DNA from: an uncultured Roseburia sp.
Lineage (GTDB): Bacteria > Bacillota > Clostridia > Lachnospirales > Lachnospiraceae
DNA: 64,000 nucleotides
Reading direction: 5' to 3'
NCBI GenBank assembly: GCA_934317215.1
Contig: CAKREH010000004.1
Span: 62,001 to 126,000 of the forward strand
Shown: one piece after another, positions 1-9,011 of the stretch
Layout: each line of letters opens with the position of its first letter
How positions within the stretch are numbered: the first letter of the stretch is position 1
The notes under the pieces: generated by a model
What the model was told of the DNA's origin: nothing
Databases searched by the model: none
The model's input: only the letters and a program-made list of their open reading frames with translations
Made by a program: the position numbers and the translations under genes

Positions 1-546
1 TCCTACAAAATGATGGAGCAGGTCTATAATGTCTTTCTGGAAAAATGCCAGTCAGATCCATCCTGTGAAACGGAAACTTTGATCCAGCAGCCGGGGATGA
101 AGGAGGATGAGAGAGAGTCTTTCTTACAGGCATTCTCAGAAGAAGTATCGGGAGGGAGAAATGGATCACTGGCTGCATTTTGTGTAATGGGTGGTATTTT
201 CGGGGAAGGGATCGATCTGAAAAATGAACAGCTGATCGGTGCGATCGTCGTCGGCACGGGACTGCCCCAGATCAGTAATGAGCGGGAGATCCTGATGGGA
301 TATTTTGAAAAAAGGCTGGGTGCCGGGTTTGATTATGCCTACCGGTATCCGGGAATGAACAAGGTGTTACAGGCGGCGGGACGAGTGATCCGGACGGTGG
401 AGGATGTCGGAGTCATAGAACTTTTAGATGAGCGTTTCCTGCAGGGTGAATACCGTGCGCTGTTCCCAAGAGAATGGGAACAGAAGACGGTATGCAGGAT
501 AGATACGGTGGAAAAGTATTTGGAAGAATTCTGGAACCGTTCTTAA
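1..546 (+). CDS. DinG/Rad3-type ATP-dependent helicase, C-terminal part (5' end outside window)
   Basis: The reading frame is open from base 1, so this is the last 181 codons of a longer gene. The visible part matches the C-terminal helicase domain of the DinG/XPD superfamily 2 group. It has a GGIFGEGIDL segment, then VVGTGLPQIS, and a late QAAGRVIRT motif, which is motif VI with the arginines that contact ATP. Family members unwind DNA in a 5'-3' direction; the iron-sulfur and Walker A regions lie upstream and cannot be checked. The product ends 8 bases before the convergent LysR gene. Family assignment is confident; the exact subfamily is not. Confidence 0.85.
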   Translation, partial: SYKMMEQVYNVFLEKCQSDPSCETETLIQQPGMKEDERESFLQAFSEEVSGGRNGSLAAFCVMGGIFGEGIDLKNEQLIGAIVVGTGLPQISNEREILMGYFEKRLGAGFDYAYRYPGMNKVLQAAGRVIRTVEDVGVIELLDERFLQGEYRALFPREWEQKTVCRIDTVEKYLEEFWNRS

Positions 547-553
547 GTCTGAG

Positions 554-1438
554 TCAGATCGTAGGCAGCAGTTTTAAGAATTCCTCGGTGGACTGTGAAA
601 CCGGGAGCGTCGGATTGATGGCTGCGACCATCTGTCTCGACGGCAGCTTTTCCTTTGTTTTTACGATAAACAGATCTTTGGATTCCCGGCTTAAACAGTA
701 GTCCGGTATAAATGCAATACCAAGACCGATGCGCGCAAGATCGATCAGAAGGTCGTTACTGCTTAATTCAATCTGTGGGATCAGCTCAAGCTGATGCTGT
801 AAAAACAGGTTGTGCAGGAACTGGCTCGTCGTACTCTTGCGGTCGAGCATGAGGATCGGGTACTGTTTTAATTCCTCAAATGGGATCTCCTGCTGTTTCA
901 GATTAAAATATGCCGGGTTTGCAATGAATACGTCGGTAAAATTGCATACGGTCTTCTGAATGTAGGAGTGATTCAGGTTCGAGTTCGGGAAGTTGGTCAC
1001 GATCAGATCGACTTTTCCCTGGTCGAGAAGATCCACGCAGCTGAGGGATGTCGCGTTCGTCACCTTGATCGGCACATTCGGAAACTTTTTGTGGAACTGT
1101 TTTAAATAAGGAACTAAAAAGTAACGGCAGATGGTATCACTTGCACCAATGTGAAGCTGGCCAAGTCCGAGACTGCCGGAGTCTAAAAGCTGGCTCTCAC
1201 CGCGCTGGATCAGATTCATTGCCGGTTCGATGTGTTTTAATAATACTTTTCCGGCAGGAGTGAGCTGCACTTTTTTCGTGCTGCGGATGAAAAGTGGCTG
1301 GTCTAATTTTTTCTCAAGTGTTTTGATCGACTGGCTGACCGCTGACTGGGAAATAAAAAGCTGCTTGCTTGCCTCGGAAAAACTTAAGGATGTTGCCACA
1401 TAATAAAACACCTTGTATAATTCGTAATTGATATCCAT
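554..1438 (-). CDS. LysR-family transcriptional regulator
   Basis: A 294-residue protein of the normal LysR length. Residues 1-60 form the winged helix-turn-helix, with the characteristic FSEASKQLFISQSAVSQSIK stretch. From about residue 90 to the end is the periplasmic-binding-protein-like effector domain (GLGQLHIGASDTICRYFL at its start). The ATG is preceded by AGAGGA at a 5-base spacing on the minus strand. The gene is convergent with the helicase and divergent from purL, separated by a 301-base AT-rich region, so it could regulate itself or purL, but no direct evidence ties it to purine metabolism. The ligand is unknown. Confidence 0.9.
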   Translation of the reverse strand: MDINYELYKVFYYVATSLSFSEASKQLFISQSAVSQSIKTLEKKLDQPLFIRSTKKVQLTPAGKVLLKHIEPAMNLIQRGESQLLDSGSLGLGQLHIGASDTICRYFLVPYLKQFHKKFPNVPIKVTNATSLSCVDLLDQGKVDLIVTNFPNSNLNHSYIQKTVCNFTDVFIANPAYFNLKQQEIPFEELKQYPILMLDRKSTTSQFLHNLFLQHQLELIPQIELSSNDLLIDLARIGLGIAFIPDYCLSRESKDLFIVKTKEKLPSRQMVAAINPTLPVSQSTEEFLKLLPTI

Positions 1439-1739
1439 GAAGTCCTCTTTCTGCGGGCTGACCGCATATCATCTGAATGAAAAATGTTAATTAAAATAAC
1501 TATCATGATTATAAGACGGGCTTATAAATCTGTCAATAAAAACTGATAATGGAGATGCGTGAAAGAAAATGATTCAGGAGTAAAAATAAGAACACGTCTG
1601 CAACATAGCAGATATGATTCATGACAATAGAAATATTAATAAAATTAATAAATAAGATTAAATATATTAATTATGCTTATTTTACAACCTATGTTATACT
1701 TTGAAAAGACAAATGGAAACTGAGAATGGAGGTTACCAC
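1439..1739. promoter_or_regulatory. Divergent LysR-purL intergenic region with purL promoter
   Basis: AT-rich, about 300 bases, no coding potential. The best purL promoter is an extended -10, TGTTATACT at 1692-1700, with no good -35 box. Transcription would start near 1707, giving a short leader with GGAGG at 1728-1732 before the ATG at 1740. I looked for a purine riboswitch core and did not find one. ATTAA-rich tracts near 1640-1670 could be LysR sites, but no clear T-N11-A palindrome stands out. Confidence 0.5.
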
Positions 1740-4700
1740 ATGAGCAGTGTAAAACGCGTATATGTTGAGAAGAAACCGGAATATGCAGTCCGGGCAAAAG
1801 AATTGCAGTCTGAAATCAGAAGTTATCTTGGAATCAGTGGTGTGACAAAGGTCCGTGAGCTGATCCGTTATGATATTGAAAATATTTCCGGGGAAACTTA
1901 TAAAAAAGCCTTAGTAACCGTTTTTTCCGAACCGCCGGTAGACGATATTTATGAGGAAGAGTTTGATTTAAACGGAGCAAGAACATTTTCCGTAGAGTTC
2001 TTACCGGGACAGTTTGACCAGAGAGCAGATTCCGCAGAACAGTGCGTGAAATTATTAAATGAAGAGGAAGAGCCGATCATCCGCACCGCAGTGACCTATG
2101 CAATCGAGGGAACGGTCAGCGACGATGAGTTTGCAGCGATCAAAAAACACTGCATCAACCCGGTCGATTCCAGAGAGACAGGCTTAGAGAAACCGGAGAC
2201 TTTAGTGCAGAGCTTCCCGGAGCCGGAGGATGTCAGGATTTTCGACGGTTTCCGTGGTATGCCGGAGACAGAGTTAAAAGCATTATACGATTCTTTGAAC
2301 CTTGCGATGACCTTCAAAGACTTTTTACATATCCAGAATTACTTTAAGAATGACGAAAACCGTGATCCGTCCATGACAGAAATCCGGGTGTTAGATACTT
2401 ACTGGTCCGATCACTGCCGTCATACCACATTTTCCACAGAACTTAAGAACGTGGCATTTGATGACGGCTATTACTGCGCGCCAATGAAAGAGACATATGA
2501 GGATTACTTAAATACCCACAAGAACCTGTATGCAGGACGCAGTGACAAGTTCGTATGCCTGATGGATCTTGCCCTGATGGCAATGAAACGTCTGAAAAAA
2601 GAAGGCAGGTTACAGGATCAGGAAGAGTCCGATGAGATCAATGCATGTTCCATCGTTGTCCCGGTAGAAGTGGACGGAAAGACAGAGGAATGGCTCGTCA
2701 ATTTTAAAAATGAGACACACAACCATCCGACCGAGATCGAGCCGTTTGGTGGTGCCGCTACCTGTCTTGGCGGTGCGATCCGTGATCCGTTGTCGGGACG
2801 TACCTATGTTTACCAGGCAATGCGTGTGACCGGTGCCGCAGATCCGACGGTTCCTGTTTCCGAGACGATCTCCGGTAAACTTCCACAGAAAAAACTGGTG
2901 AGAGAAGCTGCACACGGATACAGTTCTTATGGTAACCAGATCGGTCTTGCAACCGGATATGTCAAAGAAGTTTACCATCCAAACTATGTGGCAAAACGTA
3001 TGGAGATCGGTGCTGTCATGGGTGCTGCTCCAAGACGTGCCGTACAGAGACTGACCTCTGATCCGGGTGACATCATTATTTTACTCGGAGGAAGAACCGG
3101 ACGTGACGGTATCGGTGGTGCCACAGGTTCCTCAAAAGCGCACAACACAGAGTCCACAGCAGTCTGCGGTGCCGAGGTGCAGAAAGGTAATCCGCCGACA
3201 GAGCGCAAGATCCAGCGTCTGTTCCGCCGTGAGGAAGTTGCCCACATCATCAAAAAATGTAACGATTTCGGTGCGGGCGGTGTGTCTGTAGCGATCGGTG
3301 AGCTTGCGGACGGACTTCGCGTACAGCTTGACAAAGTACCGAAGAAATATGCCGGATTAGACGGAACAGAACTTGCGATCTCCGAATCCCAGGAGCGTAT
3401 GGCAGTTGTGGTATCTCCTTCGGATGTCAAGACATTCTTAGGCTACGCAGCGGAGGAAAACTTAGAGGCAGTGGAAGTTGCCGTTGTAATGGAGGAGCCG
3501 AGACTTGTTTTAGAGTGGAGAGGCAAAGAGATCGTAAATATCTCCCGTGCCTTCTTAGACACCAACGGTGCACATCAGGAGACCAACGTTGCAGTGGATA
3601 TGCCGGTACCGGAGGATAACTACTTAAATAAGATCTCTACACCAAAAGTTGCAGATGCGGTTGCGAAAAACGATATGAAGGCAGCATGGCTTGCAGAACT
3701 GGCTGATTTGAATGTCTGTTCCCAGAAAGGTCTTGTGGAGATGTTTGACGGTTCCATCGGTGCAGGAAGCGTTTACATGCCATTCGGTGGAAAATATCAG
3801 CTCACAGAGACACAGTCCATGGTGGCAAAACTTCCGGTTGCACATGGAAAATGTGATACCGTAACCATGATGGCGTATGGTTTTGATCCGTATTTAGCAA
3901 GCTGGAGCCCGTACCATGGTGCGATCTATGCAGTATTAGAGTCCTTATCAAGAATTGTGACCGCAGGTGGTGATTATAAAAAGATCCGTTTTACATTCCA
4001 GGAATACTTCCGCAGAATGAACGAAGATCCGAAGCGCTGGAGCCAGCCGTTTGCAGCACTTCTCGGAGCTTACAATGCACAGATCGGTTTTGGACTTCCA
4101 TCTATCGGCGGAAAAGATTCCATGTCCGGAACATTCAATGATATCGATGTACCGCCGACACTGGTTTCCTTTGCAGTGGATGTGGCAAAAGAGCAGGATA
4201 TCATCACACCGGAGTTAAAGGCAGCAGGAAATGAACTGTTATACTTTACGATCGACAAAGATGAATATGACGTGCCGGTTTACGCACAGGTCATGAAACT
4301 TTATGATGCAGTTCATGCGCTGATCCAGAAAGGTGCGATCGTTTCCGCATATGCGCTTGACGGAAAAGGTCTTGCAGCAGCACTTGCAAAGATGGCATTC
4401 GGTAACAAACTTGGCGTGACTGTTGATACTGATGTGACAACCGATACACTGTTTGCTCCGGGCTTTGGTAACATTGTGGCAGAAGTTCCGGCAGGCAAGA
4501 CAGCAGAAGTTTACGAGGTACTGCAGAATGCCGGTTTATCTGCAAACGTAAAGAGAGCAGGTGCTGTCAATGAGGAAGCAGCATTTATCTGCGGCGATAT
4601 GAAACTTGCGGTCGACGAGGCATTGAACGCATGGACAGGCACTTTAGAAAAAGTATTCCCGACCCGTGCAACCGAGGATAAAGAAGAAGTAAAGACAGAT

Positions 4701-5543
4701 CTTTTCCATGCAGATACTGTCTATGTATGCAAACATAAAGTGGCAAAACCGACCGTATTTATTCCGGTATTCCCTGGAACAAACTGCGAGTACGACAGTG
4801 CAAAAGCGTTTGAGCGCGCGGGCGCAGATACGATCGTAAAAGTATTCAAAAACTTAAATGCAGAGGACATCCGTGAGTCCGTAGATGAATTTACCAAGGC
4901 GATCGGCCAGGCACAGATTATCATGTTCCCGGGTGGATTCTCCGCCGGTGATGAGCCGGAAGGATCTGCAAAATTCTTTGCAACTGCATTCCGCAACGCA
5001 AAGATGACAGAGGCAGTCATGAAACTGTTAAATGAGAGAGACGGTTTAGCCCTTGGTATCTGTAACGGATTCCAGGCACTGATCAAATTAGGACTGGTAC
5101 CTTACGGCGAGATCCGTCCGCAGGCAGCAGATTCACCGACACTGACCTACAACACGATCGGACGTCATATCAGCAAGATGGTATACACCAAAGTTGTCAC
5201 GGACAAGTCCCCGTGGTTAGCACAGGCAGAGCTTGGAAAAGTATACTGCAACCCGGCATCCCACGGAGAGGGACGTTTTGTTGCACCGAAAGAATGGCTC
5301 GATAAGCTGTTCGCAAACGGTCAGGTTGCAACCCAGTACGTCAATGAGGCTGGTGTTCCGACCATGGACGAAGAGTGGAACGTCAACGGTTCCTACTGCT
5401 CCATCGAGGGTATCACAAGCCCGGATGGACGTGTGCTCGGCAAGATGGCTCACTCCGAGAGACGTGACAGAAGCGTGGCAATGAACATTTACGGAGAACA
5501 GGATCTGAAGATCTTTGAGTCCGGTGTGGCTTATTTTAAATAA
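1740..5543 (+). CDS. purL: Phosphoribosylformylglycinamidine synthase, single-chain form
   Basis: Catalyses the fourth step of purine synthesis, FGAR + glutamine + ATP to FGAM. At 1267 residues it is the large one-chain type, with synthetase and glutaminase domains fused. Visible motifs are ETHNHPTEIEPFGGAATCLG in the first synthetase half, GGKDSMSGTF in the second, and a C-terminal class I glutaminase domain with FPGTNCEYD, the GICNGFQ nucleophile elbow, and ASHGEGRF carrying the catalytic His/Glu. The start is ATG 1740, chosen because GGAGG lies 7 bases upstream; an in-frame TTG at 1701 has no ribosome site. It stands apart from purC-purF-purB 28 kb away and is followed by a strong terminator. 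Confidence 0.97.
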   Translation: MSSVKRVYVEKKPEYAVRAKELQSEIRSYLGISGVTKVRELIRYDIENISGETYKKALVTVFSEPPVDDIYEEEFDLNGARTFSVEFLPGQFDQRADSAEQCVKLLNEEEEPIIRTAVTYAIEGTVSDDEFAAIKKHCINPVDSRETGLEKPETLVQSFPEPEDVRIFDGFRGMPETELKALYDSLNLAMTFKDFLHIQNYFKNDENRDPSMTEIRVLDTYWSDHCRHTTFSTELKNVAFDDGYYCAPMKETYEDYLNTHKNLYAGRSDKFVCLMDLALMAMKRLKKEGRLQDQEESDEINACSIVVPVEVDGKTEEWLVNFKNETHNHPTEIEPFGGAATCLGGAIRDPLSGRTYVYQAMRVTGAADPTVPVSETISGKLPQKKLVREAAHGYSSYGNQIGLATGYVKEVYHPNYVAKRMEIGAVMGAAPRRAVQRLTSDPGDIIILLGGRTGRDGIGGATGSSKAHNTESTAVCGAEVQKGNPPTERKIQRLFRREEVAHIIKKCNDFGAGGVSVAIGELADGLRVQLDKVPKKYAGLDGTELAISESQERMAVVVSPSDVKTFLGYAAEENLEAVEVAVVMEEPRLVLEWRGKEIVNISRAFLDTNGAHQETNVAVDMPVPEDNYLNKISTPKVADAVAKNDMKAAWLAELADLNVCSQKGLVEMFDGSIGAGSVYMPFGGKYQLTETQSMVAKLPVAHGKCDTVTMMAYGFDPYLASWSPYHGAIYAVLESLSRIVTAGGDYKKIRFTFQEYFRRMNEDPKRWSQPFAALLGAYNAQIGFGLPSIGGKDSMSGTFNDIDVPPTLVSFAVDVAKEQDIITPELKAAGNELLYFTIDKDEYDVPVYAQVMKLYDAVHALIQKGAIVSAYALDGKGLAAALAKMAFGNKLGVTVDTDVTTDTLFAPGFGNIVAEVPAGKTAEVYEVLQNAGLSANVKRAGAVNEEAAFICGDMKLAVDEALNAWTGTLEKVFPTRATEDKEEVKTDLFHADTVYVCKHKVAKPTVFIPVFPGTNCEYDSAKAFERAGADTIVKVFKNLNAEDIRESVDEFTKAIGQAQIIMFPGGFSAGDEPEGSAKFFATAFRNAKMTEAVMKLLNERDGLALGICNGFQALIKLGLVPYGEIRPQAADSPTLTYNTIGRHISKMVYTKVVTDKSPWLAQAELGKVYCNPASHGEGRFVAPKEWLDKLFANGQVATQYVNEAGVPTMDEEWNVNGSYCSIEGITSPDGRVLGKMAHSERRDRSVAMNIYGEQDLKIFESGVAYFK

Positions 5544-5570
5544 GAGATAGTATTTCTATACAAAAAGCAG

Positions 5571-5611
5571 ACCTTGCAGAGGAGGAGAAATCCTTCCTGC
5601 AAGGTTTTTTT
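5571..5611 (+). terminator. Rho-independent terminator after purL
   Basis: ACCTTGCAG (5571-5579) pairs perfectly with CTGCAAGGT (5597-5605). The inner AGGA/TCCT bases extend the stem, and seven T residues follow. It lies 28 bases after the purL stop and separates purL from the sugar locus. Confidence 0.9.
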
Positions 5612-5620
5612 GTGCGACAG

Positions 5621-5684
5621 ATTAAAAAAATGCAGTAACACATTAAAAAACATACTCTGTTTTCTATTTTTCCTATGCTATCAT
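5621..5684 (+). promoter_or_regulatory. Promoter of the GH43 gene with A-tract direct repeat
   Basis: ATTAAAAAAATGCAG (5621-5635) and ATTAAAAAACATACT (5642-5656) are a direct repeat offset by exactly 21 bases. Downstream is an extended -10, TGCTATCAT, with the hexamer at 5679-5684, 34 bases after the second A-run begins. Similar repeats precede the binding-protein gene and kduI, so this is the likely binding site of the YesN/AraC-type regulator of this locus. Regulator assignment is inference. Confidence 0.6.
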
Positions 5685-5724
5685 CAAAACAAAAAGGTAG
5701 ATGTTAAAAACGGGGGGAGTATCA

Positions 5725-7359
5725 ATGATGATCGAAAATCCAATTTTGAGAGGATTTCATCCAGATCCGTCTATTGTGCGTGTGGAAGATGACTATTATA
5801 TTGCCACTTCGACATTTGAGTGGTGGCCTGGCGTGAAAATCAGCCATTCAAAGGATCTGGTTCACTGGGAGACATTTGGCTATGCATTGACAGACAGCAG
5901 GACACTGGATTTGCGGGGAGTTGGCGCGTCACAGGGAATCTGGGCGCCCTGCCTGACTTATGACAAAGGGGTATTTTTCCTTGTTTACACAGTTGTAAAT
6001 TCATTTTACTGCAATATGTATGATACTAAAAATTATCTTGTCACAGCAGAAAATATCAGGGGACCGTGGTCTGCACCAGTTCCGCTGAACAATTTTGGAT
6101 TTGATCCGTCCCTGTTCCATGATATGGACGGTAGGAAATATATGGTCAGCATGGTCACGGATCACAGGGTTCCGAAAAAATATGCGGGGCGGATCATTTT
6201 ACAGGAATACGATCATGTCCGCAAAGAAATGGTGGGACCGGCAAAAGAAATATACAAAGGGGAAAAAATTTTTTTGGAGGGACCACATATTTTTAAAAGA
6301 AACGGATGGTATTATCTGTTTTCGGCAGATACCGGGACAGGTGAGGGGCATGGGCAGACGATCCAGAGGTCAAGATCTGTCTGGGGACCTTATGAGATGT
6401 ACAAGAGTGACATCATGGAACGGGCATCTGAAAAGGAAGCGTATTCCATTATCACATCGAGACATCATGAAAAATACCTTCTACAGAAATCAGGTCATGC
6501 AGACCTGGTGGAAACACAAAATGGCGAGTGGTATGCAGTCCATCTCTGCGGCAGGGCACTGGAAAACAGAAATGAAAAAGACAGAAAAAAATTTCCAGAT
6601 TGCCGCAGGTATACGTTAGGACGTGAGACAGCGATACAGAAAATGCGCTGGACGAAAGATGACTGGCTGGTATTGGAAAACGGGACAACACTTCCTGATG
6701 TACTTGTCCCTGCACCGGCATTAAAGGAGTGTGTTGGTAAAAAAATAGAGGAAAGAGAATATTTTAACGAAAATAGTCTGGATTCTGAGTGGCAGTCACT
6801 CCGTATTCCGATGAAAGAGAAATATATTTCATTTACAGACAGGGCGGGATGGCTCAGAATGTATGGGCGCGATGGGCTGGCGTCGAAATTTGGGCAGAGT
6901 CTTATTGCAAGACGCTGGACGGAATTCCGGTTTGAGGCGGCTGCAAGGATTGAATTTCACCCAGAGGTATTCAAACAGATGGCAGGTCTGATCTGCATGT
7001 ATGATACGGATAATTACCTTTATCTTCATCTGTCTTATGATGAGGAGATCGGAACTTGTATCAGCATACTCCGTGCAGAAAACAAAAGTTATTCCTATCC
7101 GGTTGGATTTCTTGCACTTGACCTGTCAGAGCCGGTTTTGTTGAAAGTAACGGTCGACCATGATAAACTTCAGTTTTTCTTCAGCAGAACAGATGAAATG
7201 CATTATGAAAAAATAGGAGACTGTTTTGACTGCAGTTTTTTGTCAGACGAAGCCTGTGAGGAAGGGTGGTTCACCGGCGCCATGACCGGCATATGCTGCC
7301 AGGATCTGACTGGTTTTGGAAAACATGCAGATTTTGAATGGTTTGAATATAAAATATGA
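5725..7359 (+). CDS. GH43 family beta-xylosidase / alpha-L-arabinofuranosidase
   Basis: A 544-residue protein with the two-domain layout of XynB-type GH43 enzymes: a five-bladed propeller (about residues 1-310) and a C-terminal concanavalin-like domain (about 340-540). The catalytic triad is visible: general base D14 in HPDPS, the pKa-modulating D127 in GFDPSLFHD, and acid E185 in FLEGPHIF. There is no signal peptide, so it should act in the cytoplasm on imported xylo- or arabino-oligosaccharides. The start is ATG 5725 (or 5728), just after GGGGGGAG at 5712-5719; the upstream in-frame ATG at 5701 precedes the ribosome site. It is the first gene of the uronate/hemicellulose locus. Xylosidase versus arabinosidase cannot be told from sequence alone. 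Confidence 0.9.
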   Translation: MMIENPILRGFHPDPSIVRVEDDYYIATSTFEWWPGVKISHSKDLVHWETFGYALTDSRTLDLRGVGASQGIWAPCLTYDKGVFFLVYTVVNSFYCNMYDTKNYLVTAENIRGPWSAPVPLNNFGFDPSLFHDMDGRKYMVSMVTDHRVPKKYAGRIILQEYDHVRKEMVGPAKEIYKGEKIFLEGPHIFKRNGWYYLFSADTGTGEGHGQTIQRSRSVWGPYEMYKSDIMERASEKEAYSIITSRHHEKYLLQKSGHADLVETQNGEWYAVHLCGRALENRNEKDRKKFPDCRRYTLGRETAIQKMRWTKDDWLVLENGTTLPDVLVPAPALKECVGKKIEEREYFNENSLDSEWQSLRIPMKEKYISFTDRAGWLRMYGRDGLASKFGQSLIARRWTEFRFEAAARIEFHPEVFKQMAGLICMYDTDNYLYLHLSYDEEIGTCISILRAENKSYSYPVGFLALDLSEPVLLKVTVDHDKLQFFFSRTDEMHYEKIGDCFDCSFLSDEACEEGWFTGAMTGICCQDLTGFGKHADFEWFEYKI

Positions 7360-7386
7360 AAAAGTGCGTGGAGGATGGATCAGAAC

Positions 7387-7489
7387 ATGCAATATGGTGT
7401 GAGAAAATATGGGGGCAGCAGGAGATGGCAGAACAGATGATACCGCATCCGTACAAAATTGTATAGATTTATGCAGGAGCAAAATATGA
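7387..7489 (+). pseudogene. Remnant N-terminus of a pectin-lyase-fold (GH28-like) protein
   Basis: Reading from ATG 7387 gives MQYGVRKYG. After a one-base shift inside the GGGGG run at 7411-7415, the next frame reads AAGDGRTDDTASVQNCIDLC to a stop at 7487-7489. Joined, this is the hallmark start of GH28 polygalacturonases and related beta-helix proteins (YGAxGDGxTDDTxAxQ). A GGAGG sits at 7370-7374. Nothing recognisable of the remaining 400 or so residues follows before the GH88 gene, so most of the gene has been deleted and the remainder is frameshifted. Too short for a subfamily call. Confidence 0.75.
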
Positions 7490-7578
7490 GGATGAGAGAA
7501 AATCGTATTATATCGAGCAGAGCTGTATTTTAAAACAGGAAATTTTTATCGAACATAAGGAAATGGAGAGGAAAAAAG

Positions 7579-8733
7579 ATGAGAAAAGAATATAGAGCAT
7601 GGGCGGAAGAAGTGCAACAGAAGATACGGGAGAAAATGGACTGGGTCAGTGAAAAAAATGCTGATAAGATCCCGTACACCACGGATGAAAATGGAAATTA
7701 TGATGACCGTTCCAACGAGAGTGTGGACTGGAATATGGACGACGGATTAAACTGGTGGACTAATGGTTTCTGGGGTGGAATGATGTGGCTTTTATATCAG
7801 GATACCAAAAACGAAAAATATCAAAAGATTGCAGTAAAATGCGAAGAAAAATTAAAAAAATGTTTTGATGGATATTACGGTCTGCACCATGATGTGGGAT
7901 TTATGTTTGTCCCTACGGCAGTTGCGGATTACCGGCTGACGGGAAATAAAGAGTCAAAAAGGACAGCGCTTCATGCTGCAAATCTGCTGGCGGGGAGATT
8001 CAATCCGGCGGGAAAATTTATCCGGGCATGGAACGAAGTGCCGGGAGAGGATACGAGGGGATGGGCGATCATTGACTGCATGTTTAATATTTCGCTGTTG
8101 TACTGGGCCTCGAAAGAGACGGAGGATCCGAGATACAGACAGATTGCGATGATGCATGCAGATACTGTGATGGAACATTTTATCCGGCCGGATGGATCGG
8201 TTATTCATATCGGGGAGTTTGATCCGCAGACGGGAGAGTTTCTTACCAATCACGCCGGACAGGGATTTTCAAAAGAATCATCCTGGACGAGAGGACAGGG
8301 ATGGGCTGTTTACGGTTTTATAAACAGTTATACCAATACCGGAAAAACAGAATATTTAGAGACAGCAAAACGTGTGGCACACTACTGTATCGCGAATATA
8401 CCGGAAAACGGAATCATCCCGGTGGATTTCAGACAGCCCAGAGAGCCTGAGTGGGAGGATTCCTGCGGTGCATGTGTTATTGCCGGGGGGCTGCTTGAAA
8501 TTGCAAAATATGTCCCGGATCTTGAAAAAGATATGTATGTGAGGGCAGCAGTAAAAATATTAAAGGCGATCGATGAGACGAGAGCAGACTGGACGAAAAA
8601 CTGTGATGCCATTGTACAGAACTGTTCTGCATCTTATCACAATCCGGTTCATCATACGACGATGAGCTATGCGGATTATTATTTTATGGAAGCGATTTAT
8701 AAACTGACAGATACAGGTATTTTACTGTGGTAA
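7579..8733 (+). CDS. GH88 unsaturated glucuronyl hydrolase
   Basis: A 384-residue alpha6/alpha6-barrel enzyme that hydrates and releases a 4,5-unsaturated uronic acid from the end of oligosaccharides made by polysaccharide lyases. Two acidic residues are visible, D105 (LHHDVGF) and D166 (AIIDCMFNISLLYWA). Their spacing of 61 equals that of the catalytic pair D88/D149 in the Bacillus enzyme. SSWTRGQGWAVYGF is another family motif. There is no signal peptide, so it acts in the cytoplasm. GGAG lies 10 bases before the ATG. It sits between two gene remnants, and KduI/KduD encoded downstream would take the released product. GH105 is the related alternative, but the motifs favour GH88. Confidence 0.88.
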   Translation: MRKEYRAWAEEVQQKIREKMDWVSEKNADKIPYTTDENGNYDDRSNESVDWNMDDGLNWWTNGFWGGMMWLLYQDTKNEKYQKIAVKCEEKLKKCFDGYYGLHHDVGFMFVPTAVADYRLTGNKESKRTALHAANLLAGRFNPAGKFIRAWNEVPGEDTRGWAIIDCMFNISLLYWASKETEDPRYRQIAMMHADTVMEHFIRPDGSVIHIGEFDPQTGEFLTNHAGQGFSKESSWTRGQGWAVYGFINSYTNTGKTEYLETAKRVAHYCIANIPENGIIPVDFRQPREPEWEDSCGACVIAGGLLEIAKYVPDLEKDMYVRAAVKILKAIDETRADWTKNCDAIVQNCSASYHNPVHHTTMSYADYYFMEAIYKLTDTGILLW

Positions 8734-8741
8734 AAAAGGTG

Positions 8742-8991
8742 AATGGGATATGAGCTGCGCTAGGAGAAGTACTGTGCGGAGCGGCAAAGGGATACCGGAA
8801 TGTAGTTATGCTGACGCTCGGAAGCTGTGATCCTTGGCGGTGGTGTATCAGCGCAGAAAGAGTATCTGACAGATGCATTACAGAGAATGGTTGAACCGAT
8901 GTGCTTTGGAAGAACACTGACAGAGATACCACGGATTGTAACTTCACAGCTGGGAAACGATGCAGGGATCGTAGGTGCTGCATATTTATGA
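8742..8991 (+). pseudogene. ROK-family sugar kinase/regulator, internally deleted
   Basis: Two pieces of one ROK protein are fused. Bases 8754-8822 read AALGEVLCGAAKGYRNVVML followed by TLG, the segment around the N-D-A-N-A-A motif and the start of the ATP-binding loop. From 8824 a different frame reads AVILGGGVSAQKEY and continues to GNDAGIVGAAYL and a stop at 8989-8991, the normal ROK C-terminus. About 100-150 codons between them, including the zinc-binding region, are missing, and everything before the N-D-A-N-A-A motif is gone. The frames differ, so the gene cannot make a ROK protein. Its place between glycosidases suggests it was the sugar kinase or repressor of this locus. Confidence 0.85.
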
Positions 8992-9011
8992 GATGAGAAA
9001 GTGAGGATTAT

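Noticed and set aside
1439..1739. Purine riboswitch before purL
   Set aside because: No conserved core sequence or suitable paired arms were seen; the leader after the likely start is only about 30 bases.
2610..2978. 122-codon open frame on the minus strand inside purL, and many others like it (for example 4721-5086, 9606-9995, 31613-32176)
   Set aside because: They lie inside strongly supported genes, lack ribosome sites and show no family motifs; shadows of the coding strand.
8684..8983. 99-codon minus-strand open frame over the ROK remnant
   Set aside because: The plus strand shows clear ROK motifs; the minus frame has no ribosome site or family features.
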